From Pseudomonadota bacterium (GTDB taxonomy: Bacteria; Pseudomonadota; Gammaproteobacteria; Xanthomonadales; Xanthomonadaceae): a DNA stretch of 64,000 bases. The first letter of the stretch is position 1; each line of letters starts with the position of its first letter. Shown here in pieces: positions 25,010 to 34,493 of the stretch. Made by a program: the position numbers and the translations under genes. The notes beneath the pieces are model-generated. The model was not told where the DNA came from and did no database searches. It was given only the letters and a program-made list of their open reading frames with translations. Location: positions 124,001 to 188,000 of the forward strand of contig JAEZYE010000052.1 in the NCBI GenBank assembly GCA_023419315.1, in the 5' to 3' direction.

Positions 25010-27559
25010 TCATTGGCGGCACTTGGCGATGTGCCTGGCCTCGTTGATCACGCCCAGGCTGATGCGCGAGATGGACAGCTGCAATGCGCCGGCAGTCTGC
25101 ATGCGCACTTCGTGCACCTTGCCCACGTCGCCGCCAGCGGCCACGAAACACTTCAGTGGCACGCCGAATGTGGTCCACTCGCCCACCGGCAACGCGGCCA
25201 GATCATCGCGGATGCCGACACTGCCGCGACGGCCCGCACCGTCATCGAGGATCAAATCGACCGGCTGCGCCGGCACGCTGTCCGGACGCACCTGGAACAC
25301 CAGCAACACATCGCCATTCGATTCGCGGGTCAGATCCAGCGGCGCCTTTGCACGCAGGCCGAAGCTGGCCGCGCTGCTGCCCGACCATGCAAAACGGCGT
25401 CCGTCTTCCTGCGCCAGATGATCCACGGCGGTGACGCGCAGGCTGTCATCGTGCAGCGCGGCGGGCACCGTGGTGACCTGCGTCGCGTGCGCCTGCGCGT
25501 TCTCCAGGCGCAGGCTGAAATCCGGCGCGGGTCGGCCGCGCCCGAAATAGACGCCTGCAGCGGCCTGTTCACCCGCGACACCGGACGCTTCCGGAAGCAC
25601 ATCGAGATTGCCGTTGTCGCGATACGTCAGCCCGTGACCGAAGGCAAACAGCGGGTCATATCCCGGCTGGCCGACATTGTTGTCGAACTGCACCGCGGTG
25701 CGCGGCCATGAGTAGCTGAGCTTGCCCTTGAAGTCGTGCTGGACCTTGCCGTCCTTGCCACGCAGCAGCACGTCGGCGATGCCCGCACCTTCCGAACCCG
25801 GCAACCACGCCGCGACGAAAGCATCGGCTGCGTTGATCTCGCGGTTGACCCACAGCGGGCGGCCGCTGAGGAAGACCGCCACCACCGGGACGCCATCGGC
25901 CTTGAGCTTCCTGATCAGTTCGAGATCGGCGTCATTGCCCGGCTTGTAGAGCAGGTTTGGAATATCACCCTGGAATTCGGCGTAAGGATCTTCGCCGAAC
26001 ACGACCACGGCCACGTCCGGCTTCTGCGTGTACTTGCCATCGACCGACAGCACCGCTTCGCCACCGGCGGCCTTTGCCTGCTGCGCGATGCCTTCGTAGA
26101 TCGAATCGGCGTTGGGATAGTCCGCGCGCGTCGTGCCGGTTCCCTGCCAGTTCAACGTCCAGCCACCGGACTGCTTGCCGACATCGTTCGCGCCGTCACC
26201 GGCCACCAGGATGCGCTGGTCCGCCTTCAGCGGCAGCACGCCGTTCTGGTTCTTCAGCAGCACCAGTGATTCGCGTACCGACTGCCGTGCGACGGCGCGA
26301 TGTTCCGGCGCACCGAGCAGATCGAACTTGCCGCCAATCGCGCGCTGCGACGGTTTGCCGGCTTCGAACAGGCCCAGGCGGAACTTCACCCGCAGCACGC
26401 GTGCGACCGCCTCATCCAGTCGCGCCTGCGAAATTGTTCCAGCCTTCACTGCGGCGAGCGTGCTGTTGTAGAAGCCCTTCCAGCTGTCGGACGCCATCGC
26501 CACGTCGAGGCCGGCATTGATCGTCGCGGGGCAGTTCTCGTTGGTGCAGCCCTTGACCTGGCCATGCCCGTTCCAGTCGCCGACGACGAAGCCGCCGAAC
26601 TGCATGCGGCCCTTCAGTACGTCGGTCAGCAGGTAATGGTTGCCATGCATCTTCTCGCCATTGACGCTGTTGAACGAGGCCATCACCGACTGCGCACCGG
26701 CCGCGATCGCAGGCGGATAGCCCGCGCCATGCACGCGCGCGAGATCGGCCTCGCCGATCACGGTGTCGCCCTGGTCCTTGCCGTTGGCAGTGCCGCCGTC
26801 ACCGAGGAAATGCTTGACCGATGCGATCACATGGCGGCCGTCGAGGAATTCGGCCGTGCCGACCTTGCCCTGCAGGCCTTCCACCATCTTGCCGGCGAAG
26901 CTGGCGACGACGTCAGGCGATTCGGAATAGCCTTCGTAGGTACGGCCCCAGCGATCGTCCTGCGGCACCGCGACAGTCGGCGCGAATGCCCATTCCATGC
27001 CGGTGGCGCGCGTTTCGATGGCGGTGATCTCGCCGATCTTGCGCAGCAGTTCCGGGTTGCGCGTCGCGCCCAGACCGATGTTGTGGGGGAACAGCGTCGC
27101 GCCGACGATGTTGCTCTGTCCATGCACCGCATCGATGCCGAACATCACGGGGATCGCCTTGCCGCCGCCGCGGGTGTCCATCGACGCTTCGTAGAACGCA
27201 TCCGCCAGTGCCAGCCACTGCGCCGGCGTGGCGTTGTACTTGCCGCCCGGATCCGAATTGCCGCCGGCCAGAATCGAACCCAACCGGTACTTGCGCACAT
27301 CGGCGGGCGTGATGCTTGCGATGTCGCCCTGCACCAGCTGGCCGACCTTCTCTTCCACCGTCATCGTCTTCAACAGTTCGGCGATGCGCCGTTCGGCGGC
27401 GGGATCGTTCTGCAACGGCCATTGCGGCTGCGGCCAGTTCGCCGGATTGCCGCTGTGCGGGAAGTTGCCATCGGCAGCGGGCGCGTTCGTCGTCATCAGG
27501 GCCAGTGCAATCAGCACCGCGGTGGCCAGGTTCGTCGTGAGGCGTCGGGTCGTGGTCAT
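25010..27559 (-). CDS. GH3 beta-glucosidase with C-terminal carbohydrate-binding-like domain
   Basis: This is an 849-residue exported enzyme (signal peptide ends near residue 28, NAPAA). Residues 55-380 form the GH3 barrel with KHFLGD at 249-254 and the nucleophile Asp328 in GGFVVGDWNGHG. The second alpha/beta domain follows (ESLVLLKNQNGVLPL). The last 200 residues form a beta-rich extension seen in ExoP-like beta-glucan exo-hydrolases. In this locus it should cleave the beta-1,4-glucan backbone fragments left after debranching, releasing glucose. It is last in the operon, 154 bases after the transporter gene. I start at 27559; the frame extends to 27634 but would hide the signal peptide. Confidence 0.92.
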   Translation of the reverse strand: MTTTRRLTTNLATAVLIALALMTTNAPAADGNFPHSGNPANWPQPQWPLQNDPAAERRIAELLKTMTVEEKVGQLVQGDIASITPADVRKYRLGSILAGGNSDPGGKYNATPAQWLALADAFYEASMDTRGGGKAIPVMFGIDAVHGQSNIVGATLFPHNIGLGATRNPELLRKIGEITAIETRATGMEWAFAPTVAVPQDDRWGRTYEGYSESPDVVASFAGKMVEGLQGKVGTAEFLDGRHVIASVKHFLGDGGTANGKDQGDTVIGEADLARVHGAGYPPAIAAGAQSVMASFNSVNGEKMHGNHYLLTDVLKGRMQFGGFVVGDWNGHGQVKGCTNENCPATINAGLDVAMASDSWKGFYNSTLAAVKAGTISQARLDEAVARVLRVKFRLGLFEAGKPSQRAIGGKFDLLGAPEHRAVARQSVRESLVLLKNQNGVLPLKADQRILVAGDGANDVGKQSGGWTLNWQGTGTTRADYPNADSIYEGIAQQAKAAGGEAVLSVDGKYTQKPDVAVVVFGEDPYAEFQGDIPNLLYKPGNDADLELIRKLKADGVPVVAVFLSGRPLWVNREINAADAFVAAWLPGSEGAGIADVLLRGKDGKVQHDFKGKLSYSWPRTAVQFDNNVGQPGYDPLFAFGHGLTYRDNGNLDVLPEASGVAGEQAAAGVYFGRGRPAPDFSLRLENAQAHATQVTTVPAALHDDSLRVTAVDHLAQEDGRRFAWSGSSAASFGLRAKAPLDLTRESNGDVLLVFQVRPDSVPAQPVDLILDDGAGRRGSVGIRDDLAALPVGEWTTFGVPLKCFVAAGGDVGKVHEVRMQTAGALQLSISRISLGVINEARHIAKCRQ

Positions 27560-27713
27560 CGGGGGACTCGGCTGTGAAGGTGTGCGGAAAATCGGAAGGC
27601 TGCGTGAGGCGCGACTGTAACGCAGGCGATTCACGCGCCTGCGTTGCAGTGCAACGAACTGGTCTTGAATTGGTGGCGTGAGCGGCGCGGCGGCAGGAGC
27701 GCGCAGGCGCGGC

Positions 27714-29144
27714 TCAGCCTTCCATCTGCTCCAGTTCGCGGCCCTTGGTTTCGTAGACGTACTTCAATACGAAGAACACCGATATCGCCGCAGCCGCGGT
27801 GTAGATGCCGTACGCGCCGGCCAGGCCGATGCCGGTCAGCAGGATCGGGAAGCTCACCGTGATCGCGAAGTTCGAGGTCCATTGCGCCGCACCGGCGATT
27901 GCCAGGCCGGAACCGCGAATCTGGTTGGGGAACATCTCGCCCAGCATCACCCACATCACCGGCCCCCACGACATGTTGAAGAAGATGACGTAGACGTTCG
28001 CCGCCACCAGCGCGAGCGTGCCCATGCCGTCGCTCATCGCCAGCTTGCCGGCGGTATCGAGCGACGCGCTCGCGAAGGCCCACGTCACCAGCGCCAATGA
28101 CACCGCCATGCCGGCCGAGCCGATCCACAGCAGCGGCTTGCGGCCGATGCGGTCGATCAACACCACCGTGATCAGGCAGGCGCCGATGCTCAGCGCGCCG
28201 GACAGCACGTTGATCAGCAGCGCGTCGTTTTCGGAAAAGCCGACCGCCTGCCACAGCACCGCGCCGTAATAGAAGACCACGTTGATGCCGACCAGCTGCT
28301 GGAACGTCGCCAGCCCGATGCCGATCCAGACAATCGGGCGCACCTTGCCGGTGGCCTTGTTGATCAGGTCCGACAGGCGCGGCCGATGGTGATCCTGCGA
28401 GAGCGAGGCTTCGATCTCGGCGTACTTGATCTGCGCCTCCTCCGCACCGTACAGCCGCGTCAGCACGGCCAGCGCTTCCTGCCGGCGCTTCTTCACCACG
28501 AGGAAGCGCGGGCTTTCCGGAATCGCCAGCAGCAGCACCAGGAACAGCAGCGACGGGAATGCCTGCATCCAGAACATCCAGCGCCATGCCGGCTGCCCCA
28601 GCCACAACGCCTCGGTCGATGCGCCGGCGGCTTTCGCCAGCAGGTAGTTGCTGAGGAAGGCGCAGAACAGGCCGCTGATGATCGCGATCTGCTGCACCGT
28701 CGCCAGTCGCCCGCGATAGCGCGCGGAGGCCACTTCAGCGATGTATGCCGGCGACATCACGCTGGCCGCGCCGACCGCGAATCCACCGAGTACGCGCGCG
28801 GCGACGAACACCAGCGAACTGTGTGCCGCACCGGCGCCGAGGGCCGAGATCAGGAACAGCACAGCGGCGATGATGAGCACCGCGCGGCGACCCCAGCGAT
28901 CCGCCAGCCGTCCCGCGAAGAACGCGCCGACGGCACAGCCGAGCAGCATCGACGCGACCTCGAAGCCGATGCCGGCCGAACTGGACTGGAACGTCTGCTT
29001 CAGGCCATCGACCGTGCCGTTGATGACGCCGCTGTCGAATCCGAACAGGAAGCCGCCAATGGTGGCGACGCAGCTGATGAGGATGATGAAGCGGGTGTTC
29101 TCGGCGCTGGCCGCGCCGACGTTGCCTGCGGAAACACTGGACAT
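27714..29144 (-). CDS. MFS sugar transporter (sugar:H+ symporter family)
   Basis: This is a 476-residue inner-membrane transporter with twelve helices. Sugar porter signatures are intact: GFDSGVINGT in helix 1, GRLADRWGRR in loop 2-3, PESPRFL after helix 6, QQLVGINVVFYYGAVL in helix 7, DRIGRKPLL in loop 8-9, and YETKGRELEQMEG at the end. Its place in the locus suggests import of a monosaccharide released by the periplasmic hydrolases, most likely xylose, glucose or galactose. I start at 29144, with GAGG about eight bases upstream; the frame is open to 29192. Confidence 0.9.
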   Translation of the reverse strand: MSSVSAGNVGAASAENTRFIILISCVATIGGFLFGFDSGVINGTVDGLKQTFQSSSAGIGFEVASMLLGCAVGAFFAGRLADRWGRRAVLIIAAVLFLISALGAGAAHSSLVFVAARVLGGFAVGAASVMSPAYIAEVASARYRGRLATVQQIAIISGLFCAFLSNYLLAKAAGASTEALWLGQPAWRWMFWMQAFPSLLFLVLLLAIPESPRFLVVKKRRQEALAVLTRLYGAEEAQIKYAEIEASLSQDHHRPRLSDLINKATGKVRPIVWIGIGLATFQQLVGINVVFYYGAVLWQAVGFSENDALLINVLSGALSIGACLITVVLIDRIGRKPLLWIGSAGMAVSLALVTWAFASASLDTAGKLAMSDGMGTLALVAANVYVIFFNMSWGPVMWVMLGEMFPNQIRGSGLAIAGAAQWTSNFAITVSFPILLTGIGLAGAYGIYTAAAAISVFFVLKYVYETKGRELEQMEG

Positions 29145-29171
29145 GGGTTTCACCTCGTTCCGGTATCGGGA

Positions 29172-29199
29172 GATCGCCGCGGCCCGGCCCACGGCGATC
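29172..29199 (-). other. Intercistronic hairpin between GH95 and transporter genes
   Basis: A perfect 8-bp stem GATCGCCG/CGGCGATC (29172-29179 and 29192-29199) lies 28 bases upstream of the transporter start. It may set the transporter's expression relative to the hydrolases, or stabilise the mRNA. Confidence 0.35.
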
Positions 29200-29241
29200 C
29201 GGGTTTTGTGTGGCTGTATCGGCGGACCCGGTGCATGGCGA

Positions 29242-31599
29242 TCACGCGCGCATCAACCGGCCGTCACGCACGTGCAGCCGCGCGGCCTGCCCGGCCTGCA
29301 GTGCAATCCGCAGCGACTGCGCGCCGAGTACGACTTCGTACTCGCCGCCGCGTTCGCTTCGCAGTTCCGCACTGCGCAGCCGGCCGTCACGCCATGCGAC
29401 ATCCAGCGCCGCAGCATTGCGTACCTTGATGCCGCGCAACTCACCGCTGCGCCAATTGGCCGGCAACGCGGGCAGCAGGAAGATCGCGCCGCCCCAGCTC
29501 TGCACCAGCATTTCGATGATGCCGGCGGCGCCACCGAAGTTGCCGTCGATCTGGAACGGCGGGTGCGCATCGAACAGGTTCGGGTAACTGCGCTGCGGCG
29601 AAAGCAGCATGCGCAGGATCCGCATGCAGTGTTCGCCGTCGGCCAGCCGCGCCCACAGGTTCAGGCGCCAGGCGATGCCCCAGCCGGTCGCGTCGTCGCC
29701 GCGGATCTGCAACGTGCGGCGTGCGGCATCCGCCAGTGCCGGCGTGTCGCGCCGGTTGATCTGGCTGCTGGGATGCAGTGCATACAGGTGCGAAACATGA
29801 CGATGCTGCATCTCGGGCGCATCCATGTCCCAATCCTGCTGCCATTCCATCAACTGTCCCGCTCGGCCAATGCGATTGGTCGGCAACTGTTCGCGCAGGG
29901 TCGCGAGCGTGCCGGCGAACGCCGCATCCACGCCGAGCAAGTCCGCCATCTCGATGCACTGGCCGAACAGGTCGCGCAGGATCTGCGCATCCATCGTCGG
30001 CCCCGCACAGATTGCCGCGCCGTACGGATGCCTGTTTTCCGGCGACAGCGACGGCGAGGTGACCTTCCATCCGGTGACCGGATCGGTGACCAGCGTGTCC
30101 ACGAAGAACTGCGCTGCGCCCTTGAACAAGGGCCAGATTCTCGCGAGATATTCCGGATCGCGGCCGTAGTCCCAGCGATCCCACAACTGCTGCAGCAGCC
30201 ACGCACCGCCCATCGGCCACAGCGCCCATTCAGCGCCATCCGGCGGCGTCGCCACGCGCCAGAGATCGGTGTTGTTGTGCGTCATCCAGCCGCCCGCGCC
30301 GTACATCTCGCGCGCGGCCCGCGCGCCGGTCTGCGCCAGTTCGAACAGCATGCGCTCCAGCGGCTCGACGCATTCGGGCAATGCGTTGGCCTCGCTGGGC
30401 CAGTAGTTCATCTCGGTGTTGACGTTGATCGTGTACTTGCACTCCCAGGGCGGATCCATCAGATCGTTCCAGATGCCCTGCAGGTTCGCCGGCTGCGTAC
30501 CGGGGCGCGAACTGCTGATCAACAGATAGCGCGCGTACTGGTGGTAGAGCGCGACCAGCGCGGGATCCTCGCCGTGCGCGAACTGCCCCAGGCGCTCGTC
30601 GGTCGGCAGATCCGCCGCCCGCGTGCGCCCGAGATCCAGGGAGACACGGCGGAACAGGCGCCGGTGTTCGGCCAGATGGTCGGCATGCAGTTGCACGACG
30701 TCCTTGTCGCGCGCGCGGCGCAGCTGCGCGGCCGTGATGGCTTCCGGATCGCCGCTCACATCGTCGAAGCGCACGAAACTGGTGGCCGCCGTGATGCGCA
30801 GCACCACTTCATCGGCCCCGGCGAACTCGATGCGATCCTCGACGTGTTGCAATTGTCCGCCTCGATGTTCGGCATGCACACGGAAGGCGAATCGCAGGCG
30901 GCCTTCGATGCCGTGCTTGCCGACGTTGTGGCCGCGCACCCGCAGGGCATCGTCCTCGATGCGCGTTTCGGTGCGGTGTTCGTTGCTGCTGCGGATGCGT
31001 CCGGTCAGTCCGCCGCCTTCCGCGCGCAGGCGCACGACGATGCATTGATCCACCGGCGAGACGAACACCTCGCGCTGGTGGAGGCGTCCGCCGACGCGGA
31101 AGCGGCTGCTGGCGACGGCGGTGTCCAGGTCCAGTTCGCGCCGGTAGTCGGCGATGTCCTCGACGCCGTCGAATTCCAGCCACAGGTTGCCCAGCGGCTG
31201 GTACGGCATCTGCTTGACCGGCCGCGAGATCATCGTTTCGTTGGCGAGCTTCTCCGCTTCTTCGTAGCGCCCTTCGAAGATCAGCGCGCGCACCCGGGGC
31301 AGCGCATCGCGCGCGGCCGGATTGATCGGCGTGTACGGGCCGCCGGCGTACAGCGTGTCTTCGTTGAGTTGCAGGCGTTCGCGCGCGACGCCGCCGTAGA
31401 CCATCGCGCCGAGGCGACCATTGCCGGTCGGCAGTGCTTCCACCCAGATCTTCGCCGGCTGGCGATACCAGAGCTTCAGCTCCGACCACGCGTCGGCGGA
31501 CGCGGTCGCGGCGGCGAGCGCTTCGTCGCGCGCGCCGACACCCGCGATCGCGACGCCGGTGGCGGTGGCCCGGAACAATCCGCGGCGGCTGATCTTCAT
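29242..31599 (-). CDS. GH95 alpha-L-fucosidase (xyloglucan debranching)
   Basis: This is a 785-residue inverting alpha-1,2-L-fucosidase. A Tat signal (ISRRGLFRATATG) begins the protein, followed by the N-terminal beta domain and the (alpha/alpha)6 barrel. The GH95 catalytic set is visible: the Asn pair N392/N394 in YTINVNTEMNYWP, the acid Glu521 in SPSLSPENRHP, and an Asp in FQIDGNFGG (about 705). It would remove terminal fucose from the galactose of fucogalactoxyloglucan. The start codon follows the GH31 stop with no gap, so the two are probably translationally coupled. No L-fucose catabolic genes lie in this window. Confidence 0.93.
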   Translation of the reverse strand: MKISRRGLFRATATGVAIAGVGARDEALAAATASADAWSELKLWYRQPAKIWVEALPTGNGRLGAMVYGGVARERLQLNEDTLYAGGPYTPINPAARDALPRVRALIFEGRYEEAEKLANETMISRPVKQMPYQPLGNLWLEFDGVEDIADYRRELDLDTAVASSRFRVGGRLHQREVFVSPVDQCIVVRLRAEGGGLTGRIRSSNEHRTETRIEDDALRVRGHNVGKHGIEGRLRFAFRVHAEHRGGQLQHVEDRIEFAGADEVVLRITAATSFVRFDDVSGDPEAITAAQLRRARDKDVVQLHADHLAEHRRLFRRVSLDLGRTRAADLPTDERLGQFAHGEDPALVALYHQYARYLLISSSRPGTQPANLQGIWNDLMDPPWECKYTINVNTEMNYWPSEANALPECVEPLERMLFELAQTGARAAREMYGAGGWMTHNNTDLWRVATPPDGAEWALWPMGGAWLLQQLWDRWDYGRDPEYLARIWPLFKGAAQFFVDTLVTDPVTGWKVTSPSLSPENRHPYGAAICAGPTMDAQILRDLFGQCIEMADLLGVDAAFAGTLATLREQLPTNRIGRAGQLMEWQQDWDMDAPEMQHRHVSHLYALHPSSQINRRDTPALADAARRTLQIRGDDATGWGIAWRLNLWARLADGEHCMRILRMLLSPQRSYPNLFDAHPPFQIDGNFGGAAGIIEMLVQSWGGAIFLLPALPANWRSGELRGIKVRNAAALDVAWRDGRLRSAELRSERGGEYEVVLGAQSLRIALQAGQAARLHVRDGRLMRA

Positions 31600-34434
31600 T
31601 CAGCTCCCCTGCGGGCGCTTCACCACCTGCGCGCGGCCGTCGTACTGCACGCTGACGTCGGCCTTCGGTTCGATCTCGCCGTTGTCACCGCGCGGTCCGC
31701 TCACCCAGCGCACACGGATTTCCCGCTGTTCGCGCATGCCGGGATAGCGTCCTTCGCGCGCGCCGAGCCTCAGCTCGCCCGACGCTTCGTTCCAGCGCAA
31801 CGGAATCCGGCTGGACTCGCCGCGTTCATAGCCGTAGTTGCGGCCGTTGTCCTCGTACAGCGAGAACTGTCCGTCGGCGCCGGTGTACACCTCGATGGTG
31901 ATCGGCGCGTCCGGTTGCTCATCGACGTACTGCTGCACCACGGTGCGCGGCACGATGGCGCCGGCGCGGACGAACACCGGCATGCGCGACAGCGGCGCGG
32001 CCGCCGTGATCGTCTGTCCGCCGTCATGGCGTTCGCCGGTATCGAAGTTGATCCAACGGGTGCCGGCCGGCAGGTACACCGGCCGCTGCGTGGCCTTGAA
32101 CGAAGTGATCGGGTTGATCAGGAATGCAGGCCCGAACAGATATTGATCATCGATGCTGTTGACCTTGGCGTCCTGCGGGAAATCCATCGCCAGGGCGCGC
32201 AGGATGGTGCCATCGCGATGCCAGGTGTCGCCGGCCAGCGTGTAGACGTAGGGCAGCAGGCTGTAGCGCAGCTTCAGGTAGTGGACGAAGCTGTCGTAAT
32301 GCGGCGTGCCTTCCGGCGCGATGTTCCAGATCTCGCGGTACGGGAACTGGCCGTGCAGGCGGAAGATCGGCACGAACGCGCCGTACTGGAACCAGCGCAG
32401 GCTCAGTTCCCGCCATTCGGCCAGGTGCGCGGGGTCCTGATCGATGTAGCGCTGCTCCGGCGCGAAGCCGCCGATGTCGAAGCTGACGTTCGGCACGCCG
32501 GCCATCGACGCGTTGACCAGTCCGGCGATCTGTTCGTGCAGATCCTCCCAGCGCGGCACGATGTCGCCGCTCCAGAACGAAGCCGCGGCGCGCTGTTGGC
32601 CAGCGAATGCGGCGCGGCTGAGGATGAACACGCGCTTGTCCGGATCCACTTCGCGCGAACCGCGATACACGCCTTCCGAATGCACCAGCGGATACGCATT
32701 GAACACTTCTTCCGACGGGCCGATGGCGGTGGGCGTCGTGCGCGCCTTGCGTTCGCCGATATCGATGTTGCTGTGCAGGTCCGGTTCGCTCGCGTCCAGC
32801 CACCACGCGTCGATGCCGCGCCGGTTGAGCTTGCCGTTGACCTGGCGCCAGAAGATGTCCTGCGCCTGCTTCGAGTACGGGTCGTAGAAGGAGTTGAGAT
32901 AGCCGTTGCCGATCCAGTCCAGTTCACCCACTTCCACGTTGCGGCGGTACATGTGGCCGGCAGCGTCCAGTTCCTTGTAGTGCGCGGTGGTCGGATAGAA
33001 CTTCGGCCACACCGAAATCATCAGTTGCGCATGTTGATCGTGGACGTGCTTGATCATGCCGTCGGGATCGGGGAAGTGCGTGGTATCGAAGTCGTGCGAT
33101 CCCCAGGCATCCACCGGCCAGTAGGACCAGTCGAGCACGATGTTGTCGATCGGCAGCTTGCGGCGGCGATATTCATTCAGCGCGCCGGTCAGTTCGTCCT
33201 GCGTCTTGTAGCGCTCGCGGCTCTGCCAGAAGCCGTAGGCCCACTTCGGCAGGAGCACGGCCTTGCCGGTCAGTCGGCGATAGCCGGCCAGCACGTCGTC
33301 GCCGCTCTTGCCGGCGACGACGTAGTAGTCGATGTTCTGCGCGGCTTCGGACCAGATCGACAGATCCTTCGCTTCGGTGGGCGGCAGCGGATCGCGATGC
33401 AGCAACGCGATGTAAGACGGATCGATCATGTCCCATTCGACCTTCAGCGCATGGCGCTCACCCGCCTTCAGCTCCAGCGCGAATTCGTGGTGCCACGGAT
33501 TCCAGTTCTGGCGCCACCGGTCCTTGACCAGTTTTCCGTCAATCCAGACCTTTGCGTATTCGCTGTTGTACAGCGAGAACGTATGCCGTCCATCGCTGCG
33601 CGCGGCGAACGCGCCTTCCCAGGTCACGCGGCTGCGTCCGCCCTTGGCCGTGTTGCGTGCTTCGGCCGGGAACTGCTTGTACTGCGCGATGTACTGGTAG
33701 TTGATCTCGCTCTCGCGACGCTCCAGCTTCTGTACGCCGTCGATTGAATAGCGCGCGGTCAGCGCGCCGGGTTCGCCCCGGGCGTCGAACAGATCCAGCG
33801 ACTGCGGCAGCGGCTGCAATCCGCGCGGGTCGCCGTAGCGGGTGATCGAATTGTTGTCCCAGAGGATGCCGTAATGCCGGTTCGACACCAGGTAGGGAAT
33901 CGCCTTGTCGATGTTGTGCTGGAGCAGTTCGACATCGCGGCCCTTTAGGTTCATCCAGCCCTGCTGGTGCAGGCCGGTGCCGTGGAAGGCTTCGTCGGCC
34001 GCCGATTCGAAGCGCTGGCGGATGCTGTAGTACGGCTTGCCACCGAACTCGGTGGACTGGAAATTGCGCGCACTTTCGGCCAACAGCGGCTTGCCGTCGG
34101 CATCGAAGAAGCGCACGCGGCCATCCTTCAATGCGATCTCCGCGGCAATGCCCTGCGTCTGCAGGCGCACGCTGTCGCCGCCGCGCGACACCTTGACCTT
34201 CGGCGGCGTGCCGGCGTCCACGCGCATCAGGCTGGGCGTGCGCGCGAAGTCGCCATCGGGATCGGCGCTCACGCGCAGGATGCCGTCATGCACCGCTTCC
34301 ACGCGGACCGCCGCCGCACCTTCCTGGTTCGGGCGCACGATGACGCCGTGCGCGGTGTTTTCGACCCGGCTCTGCGCGAACGCAGCGGAGCTCAGCAGGG
34401 CCAGGCAGGGAATCAACAGCAGGTGTGTGCGCAT
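31600..34434 (-). CDS. GH31 alpha-xylosidase with inserted PA14 domain
   Basis: This is a 944-residue exported enzyme (signal MRTHLLLIPCLALLSSAAFA, cleaved after about residue 20). An N-terminal beta-sandwich is interrupted by a PA14 domain (about 230-350, RYSIDGVQKLE...SYIALLHRDPLPP). The GH31 barrel follows, with nucleophile Asp547 in AWWLDASEPD and acid in FWSGDIVPRW. This architecture matches Cellvibrio Xyl31A, which removes alpha-1,6-xylose from the non-reducing end of xyloglucan oligosaccharides; the PA14 domain helps bind longer ones. I start at 34434, since the upstream frame to 34593 has no signal. Confidence 0.94.
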   Translation of the reverse strand: MRTHLLLIPCLALLSSAAFAQSRVENTAHGVIVRPNQEGAAAVRVEAVHDGILRVSADPDGDFARTPSLMRVDAGTPPKVKVSRGGDSVRLQTQGIAAEIALKDGRVRFFDADGKPLLAESARNFQSTEFGGKPYYSIRQRFESAADEAFHGTGLHQQGWMNLKGRDVELLQHNIDKAIPYLVSNRHYGILWDNNSITRYGDPRGLQPLPQSLDLFDARGEPGALTARYSIDGVQKLERRESEINYQYIAQYKQFPAEARNTAKGGRSRVTWEGAFAARSDGRHTFSLYNSEYAKVWIDGKLVKDRWRQNWNPWHHEFALELKAGERHALKVEWDMIDPSYIALLHRDPLPPTEAKDLSIWSEAAQNIDYYVVAGKSGDDVLAGYRRLTGKAVLLPKWAYGFWQSRERYKTQDELTGALNEYRRRKLPIDNIVLDWSYWPVDAWGSHDFDTTHFPDPDGMIKHVHDQHAQLMISVWPKFYPTTAHYKELDAAGHMYRRNVEVGELDWIGNGYLNSFYDPYSKQAQDIFWRQVNGKLNRRGIDAWWLDASEPDLHSNIDIGERKARTTPTAIGPSEEVFNAYPLVHSEGVYRGSREVDPDKRVFILSRAAFAGQQRAAASFWSGDIVPRWEDLHEQIAGLVNASMAGVPNVSFDIGGFAPEQRYIDQDPAHLAEWRELSLRWFQYGAFVPIFRLHGQFPYREIWNIAPEGTPHYDSFVHYLKLRYSLLPYVYTLAGDTWHRDGTILRALAMDFPQDAKVNSIDDQYLFGPAFLINPITSFKATQRPVYLPAGTRWINFDTGERHDGGQTITAAAPLSRMPVFVRAGAIVPRTVVQQYVDEQPDAPITIEVYTGADGQFSLYEDNGRNYGYERGESSRIPLRWNEASGELRLGAREGRYPGMREQREIRVRWVSGPRGDNGEIEPKADVSVQYDGRAQVVKRPQGS

Positions 34435-34493
34435 GGGGGATCCTTTGCAGCGGGATGCGTGATCGGTTGCGTCGTGGGTGCGGCGTGCGGGCA

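Noticed and set aside
28741..33747. A 1668-codon plus-strand open frame opposite the MFS, GH95 and GH31 genes
   Set aside because: It has biased Ala/Arg/Gly/His-rich composition with no domains. The minus-strand genes are full-length and carry their catalytic motifs.
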